Made by a program: the position numbers and the translations under genes. The notes below the pieces were generated by a model. The model did no database searches, was not told the DNA's origin, and saw only the letters and a program-made list of their open reading frames with translations. 64,000 bases of DNA. Source: Bin5 sp965221145. GTDB taxonomy: Bacteria > Chloroflexota > Anaerolineae > Caldilineales > Caldilineaceae. The stretch is from assembly GCA_965221145.1 (NCBI GenBank), contig OZ244877.1, positions 5,084,001-5,148,000 of the forward strand, given 5' to 3'. This document shows positions 44,948 to 53,184 of the stretch, piece after piece (the stretch's first letter is position 1; each line of letters opens with the position of its first letter).

Positions 44948-45606
44948 GGGACGCGGCGGCGTGGCGCAGCAACTCGATCTGACGATTAACATATGTGCCA
45001 TACGGCGCTGTCCGGTAGTCCGAACGCACGATCGACAGCGGAATTTTGCGCTGGATGCGGACGCCTTTGATGTAATACTCGTTCGTGAACGGCATCAGGA
45101 TCAGTTCGTATTCCCGTCGGCAATCGAAAGCGCCTGTGTCAGAGTGCGGTCTCCGCTATCGCTTTCCTTGCCCTCCGCCTCGGCGTAGATGCGCCCGTTG
45201 GTCCGTTGCAGACGGACGTTGTAATCGGCCGGCGCTTCCAGCAAGCGCGGCCAGCGCAACACGATTCTGTCTTCGTGTGCGTAGACCTCTTTTTCCAGAT
45301 AGAGCTGTTCAAAAAAGGATGCGAAGAGCCGGTAGCGGTCGGTCAGCTCCGCGGAGGCGGCGGGGAATTCGGAAGCAGTGGAAACGGTACTGTCATTGAG
45401 CTGTTGAGCGCCATTGATCCGTGTCTTGGTTGACAACAGAACTTCGTCCTGGTTGGTGGCTTGTGGTAAGCGGCTCGCGCCGCCAAAGGCAATGCCGGAT
45501 GCGCCGCTGCCAGAGAGGGACACGGCGGCGGCCCGACAACATAGCGAAGGCGCAAGAAATCCTTGCTGTCCCTATTGAACTGCAAGAGATGGGCACGGAG
45601 TGGCTG

Positions 45607-45630
45607 AATGCGCCCCTGCTCGAAAGGGGC
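45607..45630. repeat. GC hairpin family E
   Basis: CGCCCCT-GCTCGAA-AGGGGCG, perfect 7-bp stem; related hairpins at 45917, 47459 and 48652. Confidence 0.65.
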
Positions 45631-45744
45631 GTTTGCATTGCATTTGCCGATGAGGGGGGAAGCTCAATTCAGGTACTGAGGCCGCAGTATACGCTCTCTT
45701 GCGGCGATGGTACAGATCAAGGAGGGTATGGGGTTCATCTCAAA

Positions 45745-45845
45745 ATGTTGGGAAATTGCGATGCGCCCATTCAGCCGGCGAGAAAAGACCCACTGCATAC
45801 GAATCGACCCGTCGCCTTGTAACCTGTCAATCCACAAATTTGGCC
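45745..45845 (-). repeat. Dispersed ~110-bp repeat family C, copy 2
   Basis: CAGCCGGCGAGAAAAGACCC, GCATACGAATCGACCC and CTGTCAATCCACAAAT align with copy 3 in the same orientation and with copy 1 inverted. Confidence 0.7.
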
Positions 45846-45886
45846 GCCGCTGACTCCAGCAGTTTGGACAGTTGGCGGCGGCCAAA
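45838..45886 (+). repeat. Dispersed repeat family D, copy 2
   Basis: Inverted ends TTTGGCCGCCGCTGAC and GTTGGCGGCGGCCAAA around a CTCCAGCAGTTTGGACA centre, about 49 bp. The symmetry suggests a tiny MITE or REP-like unit. Confidence 0.7.
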
Positions 45887-45943
45887 CACGAAAAACCTGA
45901 TTCAGATAAACGCGCCCCCCTCGAGCAGGGGCGCATGAAACCT

Positions 45944-47047
45944 TCATTCGATCACCAGAACCGGCTCGCCCAACGCCTCCCAGCGGGGGGTGACGCCCAG
46001 TCCGGCCGCGTTGGAAGCTGCCATACGGCCATTGCGGCGCTGGGGCGCGCCTTCGGCTGTACTGACGGTCACATAGCTGTTGAAATCGGTGGCCGTAAAC
46101 AGAAATTCCGGCGGCGTACTATGGGCCAGATGGGCGATGGCGGCCGTGGTGATGTCCCCGCCCCAACTATCTTCGATAGTCATGGCGATGCCGAGAGAAA
46201 CGCACAGATCGCGCGCCTGCCTGGCCTTGGTCAGCCCCCCGAACTTGCTGATCTTGATGTTCACCACATCCATGGCGTCATCCCCGTGCGCGGTCAGCAG
46301 CGCGTCGATGCCGTCGATGGTCTCATCCAGCACAAAGGGATGGGACGTGCGGCGGCGAATCGAAAGGCATGACTCGTAGCTGAGACAGGGCTGCTCGATG
46401 TAGACATCCACGTCCTCCACGCCGCGCGCCACGCGCGCGGCCTCGTGCGCCAACCAGCCGGTGTTGGCATCGGCTATCAGCACGTCACCGCGGCGCAGCA
46501 CTGCGGCCACGGCCCGAATCCGTTCGATGTCCGTATCCGCATCAGCGCCTACCTTCAGCTGGAAACGTCGATACCCCTCGGCCCGATACGCGGCCACCGA
46601 GTCCGCCATCTCCGCCGGTGAGCGCTGGGAGATGGCCCGATAGAGGACAAAATCGTCCCCATAGCGCCCGCCCAGCAGCACGCAGACAGGCTGTCCGCTC
46701 ACCTGGCCCAGAATATCCCAGCAGGCGATGTCGATGCCGGATTTCACATAGGCATGGCCCTTGAGCGCCCGGTCCATCTGTTCGTTCAGGACGGCCAACT
46801 GTCGCGGGTCCAGCCCGATCAGGTGGGGCGCCAGCTCGGTCAGGCCGGAGCGCACCCCTGCGGCGTAGGCTGGCAGGTAAAAGGGGCCGAGAGGGCAGAC
46901 TTCGCCGTGGCCGACAAGGCCGTTATCGGTCTCGACCTGGACAATCGTGCTGTCGAAAACCGAGACCGACTTGCCGCCGGACCAGGCGTAGCGCCCTTCG
47001 TGCAGAGGCAGATCGACCTGATAGGCGGAGATGCGTTTGATTATCAT
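45944..47047 (-). CDS. cis-3-hydroxy-L-proline dehydratase-like enolase-superfamily enzyme
   Basis: 367 aa. Opening IKRISAYQVDLPLHEGRYAW and the run GHGEVCPLGPFYLPAYAAGV are characteristic of the cis-3-hydroxy-L-proline dehydratase group. Catalytic FQLKVGAD, metal ligands in IADANTGW, YIEQPC and VLDETIDG, then NIKISKFGGLTKA and IEDSWGGDI are intact. The enzyme would turn cis-3-hydroxyproline into a pyrroline carboxylate in proline catabolism. No proline-specific neighbour is present, so the substrate rests on sequence likeness. Confidence 0.8.
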   Translation of the reverse strand: MIIKRISAYQVDLPLHEGRYAWSGGKSVSVFDSTIVQVETDNGLVGHGEVCPLGPFYLPAYAAGVRSGLTELAPHLIGLDPRQLAVLNEQMDRALKGHAYVKSGIDIACWDILGQVSGQPVCVLLGGRYGDDFVLYRAISQRSPAEMADSVAAYRAEGYRRFQLKVGADADTDIERIRAVAAVLRRGDVLIADANTGWLAHEAARVARGVEDVDVYIEQPCLSYESCLSIRRRTSHPFVLDETIDGIDALLTAHGDDAMDVVNIKISKFGGLTKARQARDLCVSLGIAMTIEDSWGGDITTAAIAHLAHSTPPEFLFTATDFNSYVTVSTAEGAPQRRNGRMAASNAAGLGVTPRWEALGEPVLVIE

Positions 47048-47234
47048 CTTCGGAATTCTCCATATCGTTGTTCACAGCGTGCGTGCGGGGCGTTCGCGAT
47101 CCCAGGTTTCAGGGCACTTGCCAACGGGCGAATCGACTCGATTCTATCACATTTCAGCTGTTCCGCCGCTTTGTAGGAGGCTGGGCAAGAACGGGAAACT
47201 GCGCGGTTGGCCGGTCGGGCGCATCCTAAATGAT

Positions 47235-47350
47235 TTGGAAGTTGCGAAGTGCCCTTTCAGCCAGCGAGAAAAGACCCCTTGTATGACAATCGACCCTCAG
47301 CCTGTTATCCTGCTAATCCACAAATCCCGAAAGTCCTGATTCAGACAACC
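47235..47350 (-). repeat. Dispersed ~110-bp repeat family C, copy 3
   Basis: CCTTTCAGCCAGCGAGAAAA, GACAATCGACCC, GCTAATCCACAAATCCCG and CTGATTCAGACAAC keep the order seen in the other copies. Confidence 0.7.
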
Positions 47351-47391
47351 CTGACCCAAAAATCCGGGACACACCCGGTCTGTCCTGCCAC

Positions 47392-47420
47392 TTGACCAAT
47401 CCTCAAAATTCGGGTACAAC
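47392..47420 (+). promoter_or_regulatory. Candidate sigma70-type promoter of the threonine synthase gene
   Basis: TTGACC, 17-bp spacer, TACAAC. It sits just after the family C repeat, about 108 bp before the start codon. Confidence 0.45.
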
Positions 47421-47527
47421 TTTACATAAGAGGTACAGGCGAATCAGGGTTGTGAATGTGCCCCGGCTCGAAAGGGGCGCGGCGGCGCGAAAGCTTCTCC
47501 ACTCTGCCCCTGGAAAGGATCTGACGT

Positions 47528-48646
47528 TTGCTCGCATACTGCCCCAGCAGCCAGTTCCGAGTTGCTGCCGAAGAAGCTCCCCTACGGTGCCCCCTAAGCG
47601 GCGAACCACTAGAGTATTGCGATCTGCCTCCCTTTGATCCGGATCAGATCGAAGACCACTATGCGGGCCACTGGCGCTACCTGCCCATGTTGCCGGTGGT
47701 GGCCGAGGGGCGCGAGCTGTTTTCCCTGGGGGAGGGCTGGACGCCGCTGATCGAAGACACATGGTCAGAGCAGCCCGTCTACTGGAAGTTTGAAGGGCTG
47801 ATGCCTTCAGGCAGCTACAAGGACCGAGGCGTCAGCGTCATCGTCAACTGGCTGGTGGGCCAGGGCGTGCGCACGGTTATGGACGATTCAAGCGGCAATG
47901 CCGGCGCCAGCCTGGCCTGTTACGCGGCCCGGGCCGGTCTATTTGCCCGCATCTTTGTGCCCGCGTACGCGCCACAACCGAAAAAGGCGCAGATCGCCGT
48001 CTACGGCGCGGAACTGGTCGAGGTCAGCGGCCCGCGCGACGCAGCCACGCAGGCCGCGGAAGCCTCCCAGACCGGCGACGATGTGGTCTATGCTTCACAT
48101 GCCTGGCATCCGGCCTGCCTCCTGGGCTTCATGACCAATGCCTGGGAGATTTGGGAGCAACTCGGCAGGAAGGCGCCGGACTGGTTCGTCACCCCGGTCG
48201 GTTACGGCGGCCTCTTTCTGGGCGCGTGGAGGGGTTTTCAGCATCTGCACCGCAGCGGTGTCATTGAAAGATTGCCGCGCATGGTGGCCGTGCAGGCCGA
48301 GCCGATCACGCCGATCTGCGACGCCTTCCGCGAGGGATACAGCGAAGTCGTGCCCCGTCGACAGGTCGCGCCCAGCATTTTGGCTGACGGCATCGCCGTG
48401 GAAAAACCGGTGCGCAGCCGCTCGATCCTTTGGGCCTTGCGTCAGTCCGGCGGCACGGCTATCGTCGTCAACGACGAGGAAATCCTCGTTGCCCAAGAGC
48501 GTCTGGCCCAGCGCGGACTTTTCGTCGAGCCGACCAGCGCCACGGTTGCCGCCGCCCTCACCAAGCTGGCCCCCCAATTGAAGCCTTCGGATTCCGTCGT
48601 TGTCAACCTGACCGGTCTGGGCCTCAAACGGCTGCCTGCCGTATAG
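47528..48646 (+). CDS. thrC: Threonine synthase-like PLP enzyme
   Basis: 372 aa starting at TTG: an in-frame TGA lies two codons upstream and AAGGATCTGACG precedes it. Two Cys near the N-terminus (CPSS, CPLS) recall the zinc-ribbon of long threonine synthases. PLP lysine lies in PSGSYKDRGVSV (about 88-99), then DDSSGNAGASLACYAARAG for cofactor phosphate, and VGYGGLFLGAWRGF. It converts O-phosphohomoserine to threonine. A general PLP beta-family enzyme is the alternative. A hairpin lies in its leader. Confidence 0.82.
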   Translation: MLAYCPSSQFRVAAEEAPLRCPLSGEPLEYCDLPPFDPDQIEDHYAGHWRYLPMLPVVAEGRELFSLGEGWTPLIEDTWSEQPVYWKFEGLMPSGSYKDRGVSVIVNWLVGQGVRTVMDDSSGNAGASLACYAARAGLFARIFVPAYAPQPKKAQIAVYGAELVEVSGPRDAATQAAEASQTGDDVVYASHAWHPACLLGFMTNAWEIWEQLGRKAPDWFVTPVGYGGLFLGAWRGFQHLHRSGVIERLPRMVAVQAEPITPICDAFREGYSEVVPRRQVAPSILADGIAVEKPVRSRSILWALRQSGGTAIVVNDEEILVAQERLAQRGLFVEPTSATVAAALTKLAPQLKPSDSVVVNLTGLGLKRLPAV

Positions 48647-48651
48647 GTTGG

Positions 48652-48675
48652 ATGCGTCCCTGATCGACAGGGGCG
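48652..48675. repeat. GC hairpin family E
   Basis: GCGTCCCTGATCGACAGGGG followed by CGC; stem with one mismatch, just after the threonine synthase stop. It may also help end transcription, although no T-run follows. Confidence 0.5.
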
Positions 48676-48762
48676 CGCGTGTCGCTTCGTTGGTGGCAAG
48701 CGGATCGTGGTGTTTACTCACCACGCCCCCGCTTCGCTCGCCGCTAACAGGAGGCAACTCGT

Positions 48763-49551
48763 ATGGAGGGTAAGTTCCGTACGCTGGAAGAACTGGAACA
48801 GGCGGTGGGCGTCCGATTCAACGATCGTGCCCTACTGCAACAAGCATTCGTTCATCGCAGCTACCTGCATGAGGCCGACGAAGAGACCGACCTGCAGGAC
48901 AATCAACGTCTTGAGTTTCTCGGCGACGCAGTGTTGAGCTTCATTGCCAGCGAACTGCTGTTCAGGCTCTACCCGAAGCGGAGGGAAGGTGAACTGACCA
49001 ACCTGCGCTCGGCGCTCGTAAAGCGCGAGACCCTTTCCCGCTTTGCCAAGGAACTGAATCTGGGCGACTATCTGCTTTTGGGCCGCGGCGAGGAGGAGAA
49101 CGGCGGGCGCAACCGCCATACCACCCTCTGTGACACCTACGAAGCCTTTCTCGGCGTCTTCTATCTGGATCAGGGGACGTTCACCCTGCGCAGCTTCCTT
49201 GAACCCCGCTTGATTGCGGAGATTGAACGGGTGGCCCCCCACGCCCTGGCCAAAGATCCCAAGAGCCGCCTGCAGGAGTGGGCGCAGGCCGCAACGGGCC
49301 AAACGCCTCGCTACAGAACCGTCCACACCAAAGGGCCGGATCATGCCCGTCTCTTCATTCGCCAAGTGACTATCGGCAAACAGCCCTACGGCGTAGGCGA
49401 AGGGCAGAGCAAGCAGGAGGCGGAGCAGGAGGCCGCGGCCATGGCCCTTTTCCGCCTGGGCCAGGCGATCCCGGGGTATGAAGATAGCGGCCTGGCCGAG
49501 GAGTACGAACTTGCGTCGGGGGAGATGCAAGAGATGGGGGACGAGAAGTGA
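48763..49551 (+). CDS. rnc: Ribonuclease III
   Basis: 262 aa with AGGAGGCAACTCGT before the ATG. RNase III signature QRLEFLGDAVLSFIASELL (about 46-64), ELTNLRSALVKRETL, and second acidic cluster TTLCDTYEAFLGVFYLDQG (about 122-140) supply the catalytic Glu/Asp residues. The C-terminal double-strand RNA-binding domain (about 165-235, GVGEGQSKQEAEQEAAAMAL) is complete. An acidic tail follows. It processes rRNA precursors and structured RNAs as a homodimer. Confidence 0.95.
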   Translation: MEGKFRTLEELEQAVGVRFNDRALLQQAFVHRSYLHEADEETDLQDNQRLEFLGDAVLSFIASELLFRLYPKRREGELTNLRSALVKRETLSRFAKELNLGDYLLLGRGEEENGGRNRHTTLCDTYEAFLGVFYLDQGTFTLRSFLEPRLIAEIERVAPHALAKDPKSRLQEWAQAATGQTPRYRTVHTKGPDHARLFIRQVTIGKQPYGVGEGQSKQEAEQEAAAMALFRLGQAIPGYEDSGLAEEYELASGEMQEMGDEK

Positions 49552-49560
49552 CTGTCTCGC

Positions 49561-49593
49561 GGTTAGCGACGTGCTTTTTGCAAGTCGCTAACC
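49561..49593. terminator. Hairpin between convergent rnc and znuB
   Basis: Perfect 10-bp stem GGTTAGCGAC/GTCGCTAACC with a 13-nt loop, placed between the two facing stops. No T-run after the stem on either strand; probably a bidirectional terminator or barrier. Confidence 0.55.
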
Positions 49594-49641
49594 CTCGTGC
49601 AGAGGCTCCCCCACAACGATCTCCTCTTCTCGTTCACCTCT

Positions 49642-50496
49642 TCATGTCGGCCCATACACGGTCGTCTCGACCAGCCGGCGTTTGTTCCGCACGCGGGATG
49701 CGTAGAGCAGAGCCACGCAGAAAATGAGCGCCTGTAACAACACGATCGTCGCGCCGCTGGAGACATCTATGTAAAAGCTGACGTACAAGCCTACCAACCC
49801 CGTGAGCGCACCCAGCCCAGTGGAGAAAAGAATCAGCCGGTGGAAGCTGTCGGTCAGCAAACGAACCGTGATCGGGGGAACCACCAGCGCCGCCCCGATC
49901 ATCGTCACGCCCAGGATCTGGACAGAGGCGATGATGGCAGCCGCCAGAATCAAGGCAAACCAGGTCTCGATCCAGAAGGTGGAGATGCCGTAGACTTGGG
50001 CGACCTCGGTATCGAAGGTGGTGAAGAGCAGTTGCTTGTAGAAGAAGAAGATCAACAGCGCCGCCAAGAGGGTGACGACGACAATCACGGCCACGTCGGC
50101 GAGAGTGACGCCCAGGATGTTGCCAAAAAGGGCCGCGTCGAACGATTGGGTAAAACGGCGGTAGCGGGAGATCAGGGCGACCCCTAACGCGAAACTGGCC
50201 GTCGTCACCACGCCGATGGCGGCGTCGGCGCTAATTGTCGTTTTGCGTACCGTCTGGTTGATCAGCAGCGCGGCGATAAAACCCCACGACACCGCCCCGA
50301 CGTAGAAGTTGAACTGGAGAATAAAGGCCACCACCGCTCCGCCGAAAACGGCGTGGGAGAGACCGTGGCCGATGAAGCTCATGCCGCGCAGTACGATATA
50401 GACGCCGATCAGGCCGCACAGCCCACCGACCAATACCGCGGCAATCGTGCCGTTGCGAAAGAACTCATACTGAAAAGGTGTGAGCAGAGCGTCCAT
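49642..50496 (-). CDS. Metal ABC transporter permease (ZnuB/MntB type)
   Basis: 284 aa with eight or nine hydrophobic helices. ABC-3 family motifs: LRGMSFIGHGLSHAVFGGAV near residue 38, ISADAAIGVV, and ILGVTMIGAALVVPPITVRL (about 188-207). It forms the homodimeric pore for Zn2+ or Mn2+ uptake. It starts 5 bp after the ATPase stop and ends the operon. Confidence 0.93.
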   Translation of the reverse strand: MDALLTPFQYEFFRNGTIAAVLVGGLCGLIGVYIVLRGMSFIGHGLSHAVFGGAVVAFILQFNFYVGAVSWGFIAALLINQTVRKTTISADAAIGVVTTASFALGVALISRYRRFTQSFDAALFGNILGVTLADVAVIVVVTLLAALLIFFFYKQLLFTTFDTEVAQVYGISTFWIETWFALILAAAIIASVQILGVTMIGAALVVPPITVRLLTDSFHRLILFSTGLGALTGLVGLYVSFYIDVSSGATIVLLQALIFCVALLYASRVRNKRRLVETTVYGPT

Positions 50497-50501
50497 GGCG
50501 G

Positions 50502-51353
50502 TCAGGACTCCTTTGGGGCGGAAGCGGGTTGAACCGGTCCCTTACGGTTGTCATGATTGGGCAATCCCCCCTCCACCGGATCCGGCAGCACTTCCTGCAG
50601 ACCGTGGGGATGGGGCCTCTGTTGCACAAACATCATATCGTCTTGGCGGATGACGATAAAGTCACCCTTGTATGCCTCGCCCAGAACAGCTTCAGTAAAG
50701 ATCTCTTGCGGCGGCCCTTGCGCCAAAATGCGACGGTTGAGGCAGACCACCCAGGGCACGTGCGCGGCGGCCATGTTCAGATCGTGCGTGGTGAGCAGAA
50801 TCGTCATGCCCTGCTTGTTGAGCGAGGTCAGCCAGTGGAAGATGTTTTCGGAGCTGCGCATATCCACGCCGGTGGTCGGTTCATCGAGCACCAGCATCTC
50901 CGGCTCCGAAATCAGGGCGCGGGCCAGGAAGACGCGCTGCTGTTGCCCGCCGGAGAGATCGCGAATGTGCCGCTGCGCCAGATGGCCGATCTCCAACTGT
51001 TCCAGGATGTCGCGCGCCCGTTTTCGCTCGCTGCTGCGCGGCCAGGGCCAGATGTTCGAGCGGTGGTCAATCCCCATCAGCACCACCTCTTCAGCCGTGA
51101 CCGGAAAGTTCCAATCCACCGTCTCGATCTGCGGCACATAGGTCAGACGCAGGCTAGACCGCACGCGCTGGATCCGGCCCTCGGTCGGGTTGAGCAGGCG
51201 CAGGACGAGCTTTAAGAGCGTTGTCTTGCCGGCGCCGCTCGGCCCGACCAGACCCACGAACTGACCCGGGTGCAGGTGCAGGTTGATCTCTTCCAAGGTG
51301 TTCACCGCGCCATAGCTAAAGGCCACGCCCGATAGTTCGATAAGCGGGTCCAT
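50502..51353 (-). CDS. Metal ABC transporter ATP-binding protein (ZnuC/MntA type)
   Basis: 283 aa. Walker A GPSGAGKTT (about 36-44), Q-loop YVPQIETVDWNFPV (typical of the Mn/Zn/Fe group), signature LSGGQQQRV, Walker B MLVLDEPTTGVD and LLTTHDLN. The C-terminal 40 residues are a longer tail with a Pro/His region. Partner of the permease downstream and the binding protein upstream. Confidence 0.93.
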   Translation of the reverse strand: MDPLIELSGVAFSYGAVNTLEEINLHLHPGQFVGLVGPSGAGKTTLLKLVLRLLNPTEGRIQRVRSSLRLTYVPQIETVDWNFPVTAEEVVLMGIDHRSNIWPWPRSSERKRARDILEQLEIGHLAQRHIRDLSGGQQQRVFLARALISEPEMLVLDEPTTGVDMRSSENIFHWLTSLNKQGMTILLTTHDLNMAAAHVPWVVCLNRRILAQGPPQEIFTEAVLGEAYKGDFIVIRQDDMMFVQQRPHPHGLQEVLPDPVEGGLPNHDNRKGPVQPASAPKES

Positions 51354-51405
51354 AACCCCTTCCTGTCTCTGTGGTTGGCGGCCAATGGTTCGCGGCCTGC
51401 GTCGG

Positions 51406-52599
51406 TCACCGGTTCCGGTTGCTGTCCGGCGCGTTGCCGACCTCTACCCCATCCATCAGGGAGGGGTCGCCCCCAAGTGAACTCGCCAACGTTCTCATGT
51501 TCTCTACCATCATGCCGATGTACGTATGTTCAGGGTCCCCCGCCTCGCCGGGCAGATCTTCGTCCAACAAAGTGCTTACGGTGGCGCCGGTTTCGGCAGC
51601 TATCCGCTCGAGAACGTCCAGGGAGAGGAGCGCCGAACCGAAGATGGCGGGCACCTTTTCGACGCGCAACTGTTCGATCAGCGCCGCCACCTCTTGCGCG
51701 GACGGCTCGGACGTGTCGGACGGCTGGATTGCTCCCACGATGGTGTAGCCGTAGCGCCGGGCAAAGTAGCCGAACGAGTCGTGATAGGTCAACAGCCTGC
51801 GATTCGATTCGGGAATGGTGGCCGTCGTCGCCCGGATTGCCGCGTCCAGAGCCTGGAGGCGGGCGGTATACTCGTCAAAATTGGCCCGATAGTATGCGCC
51901 GTTGTCCGGATCACGGGCCGTCAGACTGTCAAGCACGACTTTGGCATACCGCATGGCGAAGTTCGGATCGAGTACGAGGTGCGGATCGGGTTCGCCTTCG
52001 CCTTCTTCTCCGTCTCTCTCGCCATGCCCATCGTCCTCGGCGTGACCATTCTCGTCATCGTCATGGTCGTCGTCCTCGGTGTGGCCATTTTCGTCCTCGG
52101 CGTGGTCGTCGTCCTCGGCGTGGCCATTCTCGTCGTCGTCATGGTCGTCGTCCTCGGCGTGACCATCCTCGCCGTCCTGCTCACCATGGCCATGATGGTG
52201 TTCGTTACCATAGATAAGTTCATCGGCTTCGGCCACCGCGACAGCCAACTGTATGATCTCAGCCCCTTCCTTCAGGTTGGCTTCAGCCAGCCTCATTGTG
52301 GACTCATCCAGATGCAGCCCATTCACAAAGACCAAGTCGGCCTGCGCCAGTTTCACGGCGTCGGACGGTCTCGGTTCGAATGTATGCGGGTCAACGCCCG
52401 GCGGCAGGATTCCCGCAAGGTCAATCCGATCGCCCCCGATATTGTAGACAATGTTGGCGATGGGAGAGAGCGAGGCAACAACGCGCAAACGTTCCCCATC
52501 GGACTGGACTGCTGTCGGTCCAGACGCGTCTGGGCTGCAAGCGGCCAGGAGGATCAACACGGACAGAAGCGACGGTAGAATTCGGAGCGAGTGGAGCAT
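51406..52599 (-). CDS. Zinc/manganese-binding lipoprotein with His/Asp-rich loop (ZnuA-like)
   Basis: 397 aa. Lipobox LILLAACS (Cys about 21). Metal ligands expected from the family: His in VDPHTFEPR, His in the region after the loop (PDPHLVLD), His in LTYHDSFGYFARRYGY and acidic DEDLPGEAG near the end. Between residues about 130 and 205 lies a low-complexity loop of His, Asp and Glu repeats (DDDHDDDENGHAE type), the hallmark of ZnuA metal-scavenging loops. It is downstream of the Fur-family gene and upstream of the ATPase. Confidence 0.92.
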   Translation of the reverse strand: MLHSLRILPSLLSVLILLAACSPDASGPTAVQSDGERLRVVASLSPIANIVYNIGGDRIDLAGILPPGVDPHTFEPRPSDAVKLAQADLVFVNGLHLDESTMRLAEANLKEGAEIIQLAVAVAEADELIYGNEHHHGHGEQDGEDGHAEDDDHDDDENGHAEDDDHAEDENGHTEDDDHDDDENGHAEDDGHGERDGEEGEGEPDPHLVLDPNFAMRYAKVVLDSLTARDPDNGAYYRANFDEYTARLQALDAAIRATTATIPESNRRLLTYHDSFGYFARRYGYTIVGAIQPSDTSEPSAQEVAALIEQLRVEKVPAIFGSALLSLDVLERIAAETGATVSTLLDEDLPGEAGDPEHTYIGMMVENMRTLASSLGGDPSLMDGVEVGNAPDSNRNR

Positions 52600-52648
52600 G
52601 TGCGTTTATCCATTCGTCAGGTTGGCGTGGTGTGACCAACAAGCGGCG

Positions 52649-53086
52649 TCAGGCGCCGGCCGCGTTACGACAATCGGTGCAATGCCCAAAAAATGAAACA
52701 TGGCTCACGTCGATCTCAAAGTCGTATTGGGCTTCCATCGCCTGGCGAAAGGCCCTCAACATGCTGTGCGGTAACTCCAGAAAGCTGTCGCACGAACGGC
52801 AAACCAGATGGTGATGCGGTTCAGTCCCGGCAATCTCGTAGCCATAACGACCGTCGACCATCTGCACCATCGCCAGGATGCGTTGTGCTGTCAGAAAATG
52901 CAGCACGCGGTAAACAGTCGCCCGGCTCAGGGTAGGGGCGATGCGCTGCACATGCTCGTACACTTCTTCCGGCGTAACGTGCTTATCAAGTTCACAAACC
53001 GCGTCAAGAATAAGCTGACGCTGGGGCGTCACCCGGAAGCCGGCCTCGCGTAACTGCTGATTGATCACTGCCGTATTGTGACTCAT
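52649..53086 (-). CDS. Fur-family metal-responsive repressor (Zur-like)
   Basis: 145 aa from ATG 53086; a slightly longer frame upstream is very AT-rich and looks like leader. Winged helix with FRVTPQRQLILDAVCELDKH and recognition helix TLSRATVYRVLHFL (about 50-63), dimer domain with metal site HHHLVCRSCDSFLEL and second CxxC HCTDCRN. Placed inside the zinc/manganese importer operon, so Zur or Mur-like control of these genes is likely. An operator could not be identified with confidence. Confidence 0.88.
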   Translation of the reverse strand: MSHNTAVINQQLREAGFRVTPQRQLILDAVCELDKHVTPEEVYEHVQRIAPTLSRATVYRVLHFLTAQRILAMVQMVDGRYGYEIAGTEPHHHLVCRSCDSFLELPHSMLRAFRQAMEAQYDFEIDVSHVSFFGHCTDCRNAAGA

Positions 53087-53184
53087 AATATATTTCTTTA
53101 TTGAGAATTTTCGCAATTTAAACAAATGCTAACAAGCTCTGCCGAACGTGTCAACTCTCCACGCCAACTTTCAAAATTCTGTGC

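Larger units (their letters stand above)
43007..45523 (-). pseudogene. Large hypothetical protein, frameshifted, containing a minisatellite
   Basis: Coding segments in different frames: 45523-about 45110 (LYLEKEVYAHEDRIVLRW), 45095-about 44060 (LALDSFQGVYAASQPNSHFA), 44060-43960 (TLHKAIYKTPDYLLCSAQDF) and 43710-43007 (QSWQATLGADAIVFVNHPGD, RAYFPTFAFDEHQVGIRNNW). Joined, they give one protein of about 800 aa, helical toroid-like first and beta-rich at the end, of a type I remember only as uncharacterised and linked to carbohydrate genes. Breaks fall near 45.1 kb, in a CT-rich tract (44034-44063) and in the 14-bp array. Family A repeat is also inserted. N-terminus uncertain. Confidence 0.7.
45524..45943. 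other. Repeat-filled intergenic region
   Basis: No gene supported. Contains two GC hairpins of family E (45607-45630 and 45917-45937), a family C copy (45745-45845) and a family D copy (45838-45886). The hairpin at 45917-45937 is followed on the minus strand by TTTATCT and may terminate the dehydratase transcript. Confidence 0.55.
47048..47527. other. Divergent intergenic region with repeats
   Basis: No gene. Holds family C copy 3 (47235-47350), a candidate promoter (47392-47420) and a family E hairpin (47459-47482) in the leader of the threonine synthase gene. Confidence 0.55.

Noticed and set aside
52021..52200. Hydrophobic plus-strand frame suggesting a membrane peptide
   Set aside because: It is the complement of the His/Asp-rich loop of the metal-binding protein; repeated GTC/CTC codons make it look like a helix.
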